Source: an uncultured Oscillospiraceae bacterium (GTDB lineage Bacteria > Bacillota > Clostridia > Oscillospirales > Ruminococcaceae). From it: a stretch of 44,651 nt of DNA. The stretch is from positions 1 through 44,651 of the forward strand of contig URGV01000016.1 in the NCBI GenBank assembly GCA_900547455.1, read 5' to 3'. The notes under the pieces were generated by a model that did not search any database, was not told where the DNA came from, and saw only the letters and a program-made list of their open reading frames with translations. Position numbers and translations under genes: made by a program. How positions within the stretch are numbered: position 1 is the first letter of the stretch; each line of letters starts with the position of its first letter. Shown here one piece after another: positions 39,777 to 44,651 of this stretch.

Positions 39777-40115
39777 ATGTCCGATTGTCTGTTTTGCAAA
39801 ATCATTGCCGGAGAAATCCCGTCCAACAAGCTGTATGAGGACGACAAGATCCTGGCGTTTTACGACATTGCGCCGATTGCGCCGGTGCATTTTCTGGTGA
39901 TCCCCAAGGAGCACATCCAGAGCGTCGATGCAGTCAATGCCCAAAACAGCGAGATTGTCGCCTACATCTTCTCGAAGATCGGCGAACTGGCCAAAAAGGC
40001 AGGCATTGAAAACGGCTACCGCGTCGTATCCAACTGCGGCCACGACGCCGGCCAGACGGTGCCGCACCTGCACTTCCATGTGCTGGGCGGCAAAGAGATG
40101 AACTGGGAAGTATAG
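39777..40115 (+). CDS. HIT-family protein, Hint-like nucleotide hydrolase
   Basis: The 112-residue protein begins CLFCKIIAGEIPS and ends with the histidine triad in TVPHLHFHVLGG, so the HxHxHxx catalytic motif is complete. Hint proteins hydrolyse nucleoside phosphoramidates such as AMP-lysine in the cytosol. A link to AlaS upstream is plausible, since aminoacyl-adenylates are Hint substrates, but this is inference. The ribosome site AAAGGAGG is near consensus. The next gene follows after 40 bp on the same strand. Confidence 0.93.
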   Translation: MSDCLFCKIIAGEIPSNKLYEDDKILAFYDIAPIAPVHFLVIPKEHIQSVDAVNAQNSEIVAYIFSKIGELAKKAGIENGYRVVSNCGHDAGQTVPHLHFHVLGGKEMNWEV

Positions 40116-40155
40116 CCCCAAACCATTTGTGAGTTTTTGGAAAGGAAGAGGAAGA

Positions 40156-40698
40156 ATGGAAACATACCATCTGAAGGTAGCGGGCTTGGAGCGCGACCTG
40201 CCGGTCTGCCCGTTGGGCAACGGCGTCTCCATCGCGGGATTTGTCATGTTCTCCGATGTGGAGCTGACCATCGCCTGCGCCACCGAGCTGCTCAAAAAGG
40301 TTCCGGACTGCGACGTCTTTTTGACCGCGGAGTCCAAGGGCATCCCGCTGGCCTATGAGATGTCCCGTCAGAGCGGCAAACGCTACATCCTGGCCAGAAA
40401 GAGCAAAAAGCTCTACATGAAAAACGCGGTGGAGGTGGACGTGCGTTCCATCACCACAGCAGGGATGCAGAAGCTGTACCTCTCCGGCGACGACATGGCC
40501 TACTTAAAGGGCAAGCGGGTGCTGCTGGTGGACGACGTCATCAGTACCGGCGAGTCGCTGCACGCGTTGGAGATACTGACCGAGAAGGCCGGCGGCACCA
40601 TCGTCGGCAAATCGGCGGTGCTGGCCGAGGGCGATGCAGCCAATCGCGACGACATCATTTTCCTGGCGCCGCTGCCGCTGCTCAAAACCGAAGAATAA
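40156..40698 (+). CDS. Phosphoribosyltransferase-family protein, adenine-PRT-like
   Basis: The 180-residue protein carries the PRPP-binding motif VLLVDDVISTGESL (near 120). The flexible-loop region contains ILARKSKKLYMKNAV, as in Apt/Xpt-type enzymes. It would transfer a phosphoribosyl group to a purine or related base. The N-terminal part (YHLKVAGLERDLPVCPLGNGVSIAGF) deviates from standard Apt, so the base is not assigned. Some relatives are transcriptional regulators. Start ATG behind AAAGGAAGAGG. The gene ends at a strong terminator. Confidence 0.82.
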   Translation: METYHLKVAGLERDLPVCPLGNGVSIAGFVMFSDVELTIACATELLKKVPDCDVFLTAESKGIPLAYEMSRQSGKRYILARKSKKLYMKNAVEVDVRSITTAGMQKLYLSGDDMAYLKGKRVLLVDDVISTGESLHALEILTEKAGGTIVGKSAVLAEGDAANRDDIIFLAPLPLLKTEE

Positions 40699-40711
40699 GC
40701 GCTTGATACAA

Positions 40712-40746
40712 AAAGAGGGACCTCCCAGGGAGGCCCCTCTTTTTTT
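40712..40746 (+). terminator. Intrinsic terminator of the phosphoribosyltransferase gene
   Basis: GAGGG and CCTCC arms pair with GGAGG and CCCTC (ten pairs, one internal mismatch), followed by six to seven T. Confidence 0.85.
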
Positions 40747-40753
40747 GCAGCAG

Positions 40754-40792
40754 AAAAGCCGCCCTGTCCCCGTTTGGGGAGAAAGGCGGCTT
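40754..40792 (-). terminator. Intrinsic terminator of the arginase-family gene
   Basis: Minus strand AAGCCGCC pairs with GGCGGCTT, with an inner CCCC/GGGG stem, followed by TTCTG. It lies ten bases after the stop at 40802. Confidence 0.7.
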
Positions 40793-40801
40793 GCTGAAAG
40801 A

Positions 40802-41701
40802 TTATTCTTTTGGCAGCGCATCAAGGATTTCCCGAAGCAGCGACAGACAGGTGGAAAGTCCGCTGCCGTCGGTGTCGTGCAGGGGGCTGTACTCCACAAA
40901 GTCCGCCGAGCAGACGCGCGGGTCGCCAAAGAGGGTACGGATGACCTGATGGGCCTCCTCGACCGAAGGACCGTCAGGAATCGGCAGGCCGGTGGCCCAG
41001 AATTCGCCCGCATCCAGAAAGTCGACGTCGAAGCTCAGGTGGATGTATGGGGTCTTGACAGCGTCCAGCAGCTCGCGGGCGCAGAGCTCGATGCCCTTCT
41101 CCCGAATCTCCGGCATGCGGACGGTGCGGATGTTGTGGGCAGCGAGGATTTCCTCCTCGCCCGGGTCGACGCTGCGGGTGCCGATGTAAAAGAGATTCTC
41201 CGGCAGCAGGAACGGAACCTGCGCGCCCATATTTTCGTACAGGCGGCTGTCCCCAAGTCCCAGCGCGGCGGCCAGCGGCATGCCGTGGATGTTGTGGGAG
41301 GGGGAGGTGAGGTTGGTGTTGATGTCGGTGTGGGCGTCGATCCAGATGACGCTGAGCTGGTCGGCGGGGATGGAGCGCGCCAGGCCAGCAATCGAGCCGA
41401 GCCCCAGCGCGTGGTCGCCGCCGATGACAAGCGGGAACTGTCCGTTGTGCCGCCCGCTGTGAACGCAGTCGGCCAGCTGGCGGCAGGTGTAGGTGACCTC
41501 GTTGAGGTATTTCATGGTCGGTTCCGCGTCCTTGTCGGTCGGATTTTGCGGGGTAGGAACAATCGAGAGGCGGTCCAGCTGGTGGCCGCGCTCTTCGATC
41601 AAAGAGGCAATTTGATTTTTGGAAAAGGTCATGGGGGCCAGGTGGGTGCCGGGATTGTCGCACCCGTAGTACAGCGGTACGTCGATCAGTTTGATGTGCA
41701 T
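40802..41701 (-). CDS. Arginase/agmatinase-family hydrolase
   Basis: A 299-residue ureohydrolase with all manganese-binding motifs: IGGDHALGLGS (near 95), WIDAHTDIN (near 120) and LSFDVDFLDAGEFWATGLP (near 225). A late FVEYSPLHD matches the conserved Glu region of arginases. It would split a guanidino or related C-N bond, giving urea or formamide. Arginase is the nearest match, but agmatinase and formimidoylglutamase share these residues. No arginine-catabolism gene is adjacent. Start ATG behind AAAGAAGG. Single-gene unit, divergent from the penicillin-binding protein gene. Confidence 0.88.
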   Translation of the reverse strand: MHIKLIDVPLYYGCDNPGTHLAPMTFSKNQIASLIEERGHQLDRLSIVPTPQNPTDKDAEPTMKYLNEVTYTCRQLADCVHSGRHNGQFPLVIGGDHALGLGSIAGLARSIPADQLSVIWIDAHTDINTNLTSPSHNIHGMPLAAALGLGDSRLYENMGAQVPFLLPENLFYIGTRSVDPGEEEILAAHNIRTVRMPEIREKGIELCARELLDAVKTPYIHLSFDVDFLDAGEFWATGLPIPDGPSVEEAHQVIRTLFGDPRVCSADFVEYSPLHDTDGSGLSTCLSLLREILDALPKE

Positions 41702-41906
41702 CAGAAAAAGCCTTCTTTCCTAAATGATTCTCTCATAAGCAGTCCCAAAACTGCATTTATTCTAGCACATTTTTGTAAAAAGGAAAAGGGCAAAGCGGAG
41801 AATGAACCTTTATTTTTTTGTAAAAATAGCTGTCTCCCAGCGGATGGATAAAAAGGGAAAGAGCGCCCCATACTAATTTAAAATTATTTGCTGGGGAGGA
41901 ACCAAG

Positions 41907-43535
41907 ATGGATCAGACAAACAAGGCGCGCTGGCGGGTGGTCTGGCTTTTTTGCGGGATGCTGGCGGTGTGCACCGTGCTGATGCTGCGGCTGTACCGGC
42001 TGAGCATGGACAGCGGCCTGCTGCAGGCCGCACAGAGCCAGGGCTCCTACACACTGGAGGTCACGACCACCCGCGGCAGAATCTATGACCGAAGCCTGCT
42101 GCCGCTGACCGACACCGAGCAGAACCGGGTGCTGGCGGTGCTGCCGACGCTCGAGGCGGGGCAGGCCTGCGCCGAACAGATTGAGGGCCCACAGCGTCGC
42201 ACCGCGCTGGATTTGATTGCGCAGGGCAGCCCCTTTTTGATCGATGTCGGCAGCGGGGGGACGGTCTACAGCAGCGACGTGGAAAATTTCATCGTTTCCT
42301 CCCGCCTGCCGCACGACACCTCCGAGCAGCTTGCCGTCCACCTGATCGGCTACCTGGACGGGGAAGGCAAGGGGGTCACCGGGCTGGAACAAGCCTATGA
42401 GGAGCCGCTTTCGGCGGCGGGGCAGCAGGTCAGCGTCCGCTGCCAGATGGACGCGCTGGGACAGCCGATGAACAGCGAGGGGATGCAGGTCACCGGCGAC
42501 TCCACCCCGCCGCAGGAGGGCGTTGTGCTGACGCTGGACCGCCGGATGCAGCGGGTGGTGCAGCGGGTGGGCCAGCAGATTGAACAGGGGGCCATCGTGG
42601 TGATGGACATGCAGACCGGAGAGCTTGCCGCCTGCGCCAGCTTTCCGCAGTACGACCCGTACAACCTGGAGGCGGCGCTCAACGACCCCGACAAGCCGCT
42701 GCTCAACCGCGCGCTGATGAGCTACAATGTCGGGTCCAGCTTTAAGCTGGCGGTAGCGGCCGCGGCGCTGGAGGAGGGCATCTCCCCGGCCTTTTCGGTC
42801 AACTGCGTGGGCGGCATCACGGTGGCGGGCAGGATTTTCTACTGCCACAACCGCGCGGGCCATCAGGAGACCGACCTGCGGCGCGCCATCGAGCAGTCCT
42901 GCAACCCCTATTTTGTCAAGTTGGGGCAGGCTGCCGGCGGCGAGCAGATTTTGGGGATGGCAAAGGCCCTCGGCTTTGGCCGCTCGACCGAGCTGGCCCC
43001 GGGACTGACCGCGGCTGCGGGGACACTGCCGACCGAAAGCGACCTGCAGAACCTGCATGAGCTGGCAAACTTTTCCTTTGGACAGGGCAAGCTGACCGCC
43101 ACGCCGGTGCAGATAGCGGCGATGGTGAGCGCGGTGGCAAACGGCGGCATGGCCGTCACCCCCAAGCTGGTGCTGGGTACGACCGCCGACGGGCAGACGG
43201 TGGATTACCAGCAGCAGCCGGCGGCGGTGCGGGTCTTTTCCGAGCAGACCGCTGCCATTTTGCGGGAGGACATGATCGGCGTGGTGGAGGAGGGCAGCGC
43301 CCCGCTGGCAAAGCCGAAGGAAGGGGGAGCGGGCGGCAAGACTGCTTCCGCCCAGACCGGACAGTACGACGAGGAGGGTGAGGAGATTGTCCACGCCTGG
43401 TTTTCCGGTTTCTTTCCGGCCCAGCAGCCAAAGTACGCGGTGGTCATCCTCATTGAGGGCGGCGAATTTGGCGGGCAGGTTGCCTCCCCGCTCTTTCAGC
43501 AGATCGCCGACACCTATGGCCCGGTGGGAGAATAG
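41907..43535 (+). CDS. Class B penicillin-binding protein (transpeptidase)
   Basis: The 542-residue protein has a short cytoplasmic N-terminus, one membrane anchor (about 10-28), a reduced dimerisation domain with TTTRGRIYDR, and a transpeptidase domain. The active-site SxxK is NVGSSFKLA (near 275) and SxN is EQSCNPYF (near 330). The third motif reads GGKTASAQTG, so the usual KTG is KTA. It cross-links peptidoglycan outside the membrane. It is shorter than PBP2 or SpoVD and lacks PASTA domains. The stand-alone gene with GGGGAGGAACC ribosome site gives no hint whether it acts in growth or sporulation. Confidence 0.92.
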   Translation: MDQTNKARWRVVWLFCGMLAVCTVLMLRLYRLSMDSGLLQAAQSQGSYTLEVTTTRGRIYDRSLLPLTDTEQNRVLAVLPTLEAGQACAEQIEGPQRRTALDLIAQGSPFLIDVGSGGTVYSSDVENFIVSSRLPHDTSEQLAVHLIGYLDGEGKGVTGLEQAYEEPLSAAGQQVSVRCQMDALGQPMNSEGMQVTGDSTPPQEGVVLTLDRRMQRVVQRVGQQIEQGAIVVMDMQTGELAACASFPQYDPYNLEAALNDPDKPLLNRALMSYNVGSSFKLAVAAAALEEGISPAFSVNCVGGITVAGRIFYCHNRAGHQETDLRRAIEQSCNPYFVKLGQAAGGEQILGMAKALGFGRSTELAPGLTAAAGTLPTESDLQNLHELANFSFGQGKLTATPVQIAAMVSAVANGGMAVTPKLVLGTTADGQTVDYQQQPAAVRVFSEQTAAILREDMIGVVEEGSAPLAKPKEGGAGGKTASAQTGQYDEEGEEIVHAWFSGFFPAQQPKYAVVILIEGGEFGGQVASPLFQQIADTYGPVGE

Positions 43536-43706
43536 GAAAATTTAACAGCTATTTTTCTCAAATGTAAAAAGAAAATCTCTTCCCTTTTTTGCAAATCGTG
43601 CTATAATAAAAATAGAAGCAGGCAGGACTCTCGCCCCAAAAAGGCGGGTTTCTTCGTCTGTGTTCCGATGGTTTATGGTTTGTCGATACCGTTAAAAAGG
43701 AGAATG

Positions 43707-44543
43707 ATGCCAATGGCATTTTCAGCGGCCCAGGCGGACGAGATCAAGGTGGTCTCCTTCAACCTCCGCCGGGATTTTGGCCCCCAGCGCAAAAACCGTT
43801 GGGAGACGCGCAAGGAGCTTGCCGCGCGCCTGATCGAAGAATCCAACGCCTCGATCATCGGGGTGCAGGAGTTTTTGCCGCAGATGCGCCGGGATTTAAA
43901 GGGGCTGCTCGACGGCTACAGCATATTTGGCCGGGGAAGGCTCAGCGGAAAAAAGCCGCAGAGCGACGAGCACGCCGACATCATCATCAAAAACAAGGAG
44001 GTGGAGGTCGCGCGCTGCCGCACCTTCTGGCTCTCCAAAAATCCGGACATTCCCAGCCGGGCGCTGTTTGCGGTCTATCCGCGCATCTGCACGGTGGCGG
44101 AGGTTCGATTAAAAAAGAGCGGGCGGCGGCTGCGGGTGTTCAATACCCACTTTGACCACGTCTCCCCACTGGCGCGCTCGCTGGGCGCAAGGCTGATTCT
44201 GGAGCAGATCCACCGCTTTAACCAGACCGACCCGCTGCCCACCATCGTGATGGGCGACTTTAACGCCAAGCCAAACAGCAAGGCGGTGCGCATCATGCGG
44301 GAAAACCTGCCGGGCTACCAGAATGTGCAGCTGCAGGACGTCTATGACTTTCTGGACAGCGTGATCGGCAACACCTACCACGGGTTTAAGGGGAAGATCA
44401 AGCAGAAGTTTAAGCCGATCGACTACATCTTTGTCTCGGACGATTTTGAGATCGTGCGGGCCTCGGTGGATACCACCTGCTACGACGGTGCCTACCCCTC
44501 CGACCACTATCCGGTCAGCGCGACGCTGCGCCTAAAATCCTAG
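43707..44543 (+). CDS. Endonuclease/exonuclease/phosphatase (EEP) family hydrolase
   Basis: The product of about 278 residues has the EEP fold: VVSFNLRRDF near the start, SIIGVQEFLPQM with the metal-binding Glu, RVFNTHFDHVSPLAR, VMGDFNAKPNS, IDYIFVSDDF and the C-terminal SDHYPVSATL with catalytic Asp/His. No signal peptide is evident. Relatives hydrolyse nucleic acid, phospholipid or inositol phosphate phosphodiesters, and the substrate is not predictable. AAAAGGAGA precedes clustered ATGs at 43704, 43707 and 43713; 43707 or 43713 is most likely. A TATAAT at 43602 may be its -10, with no good -35. Confidence 0.88.
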   Translation: MPMAFSAAQADEIKVVSFNLRRDFGPQRKNRWETRKELAARLIEESNASIIGVQEFLPQMRRDLKGLLDGYSIFGRGRLSGKKPQSDEHADIIIKNKEVEVARCRTFWLSKNPDIPSRALFAVYPRICTVAEVRLKKSGRRLRVFNTHFDHVSPLARSLGARLILEQIHRFNQTDPLPTIVMGDFNAKPNSKAVRIMRENLPGYQNVQLQDVYDFLDSVIGNTYHGFKGKIKQKFKPIDYIFVSDDFEIVRASVDTTCYDGAYPSDHYPVSATLRLKS

Positions 44544-44548
44544 AAGAA

Positions 44549-44578
44549 AAAACAGGGCTTTGCGGCCCTGTTTTTTTT
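44549..44578. terminator. Intrinsic terminator (bidirectional)
   Basis: CAGGGC, loop TTTGCG, GCCCTG, followed by eight T. The flanking A run also makes it a terminator on the minus strand. Confidence 0.88.
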
Positions 44579-44584
44579 GTGCAG

Positions 44585-44651
44585 TTGGCGCCGAAGACGG
44601 CGCTGAAGGCGTTTTGGACCTTTGAGCAGCTCTGTGAGCTGTACGACGAGT
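44585..44651 (+). CDS. Possible 5' fragment of a gene cut by the window edge
   Basis: A frame open to the window end reads QLAPKTALKAFWTFEQLCELYDE from 44582, with codons ending almost always in G or C as in the real genes here. A TTG at 44585 or GTG at 44579 could start it, but no ribosome site is visible and the frame runs back through the terminator. It may be a remnant or chance. Confidence 0.25.
   Translation, partial: MAPKTALKAFWTFEQLCELYDE

Overview
The window reads as chromosome of a GC-rich, endospore-forming member of the Clostridia, most likely an Oscillospirales/Ruminococcaceae-type gut anaerobe. The grounds are a spoIIR gene, a T-box in front of alaS, a 2-hydroxyacyl-CoA dehydratase activase family protein, a DUF1385-prmC pair, strong Gram-positive Shine-Dalgarno sites and frequent TTG starts. 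Genus cannot be fixed from the sequence. No tRNA, rRNA, CRISPR array, transposase or phage gene was recognised.

Layout. 1-2.7 kb: part of a dispersed GC-rich palindromic repeat, then aroF-aroB on the minus strand. They lie behind a 45-codon Phe-rich leader ORF and a strong intrinsic terminator, which looks like classical attenuation of aromatic amino acid synthesis. 2.7-7.5 kb: an activase/dehydratase-like protein, usually one long polypeptide, encoded here as two adjacent genes. 7.5-11.3 kb: a membrane protein with a coiled-coil tail, an ECF sigma factor, its overlapping membrane-anchored partner (likely anti-sigma) and a GNAT acetyltransferase. 11.3-16.6 kb: a LytTR response regulator, a soluble GHKL kinase and two fused ABC exporters. 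Two 12-bp direct repeats 21 bp apart lie exactly where an activator would bind in front of the transporters. 16.6-19.9 kb: a second ECF sigma factor with an RsgI-like anti-sigma carrying PepSY domains, and a secreted PepSY protein. A terminator/antiterminator pair precedes the sigma gene, and a four-unit 76-bp tandem repeat lies upstream of the secreted protein.

19.9-22.4 kb: HAD hydrolase, prmC and a DUF1385 membrane protein. 22.4-23.6 kb: a non-coding 1.2-kb island of nested inverted repeats, with a 473-bp core bounded by 40-bp inverted repeats and iteron-like repeats inside. 23.6-30.1 kb: a membrane protein, a histidine-phosphatase-like protein lacking its second catalytic His, an XRE regulator, and a lipoprotein-OmpR regulator-histidine kinase operon. 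30.1-35.7 kb: nadE, a HAD protein, ispE, a DUF362 ferredoxin protein and a PHP phosphatase. 35.9-44.6 kb: spoIIR, T-box-alaS, a HIT protein, a phosphoribosyltransferase, an arginase-family enzyme, a class B penicillin-binding protein and an EEP-family hydrolase.

The common thread is envelope sensing and RNA-level control: two ECF modules, two two-component systems, and at least three leaders with intrinsic terminators placed between promoter and gene. The most novel-looking items are the aroF leader peptide, the leader switch in front of the second sigma factor, the operator of the exporter pair, and the nested inverted-repeat island with its covarying hairpins.
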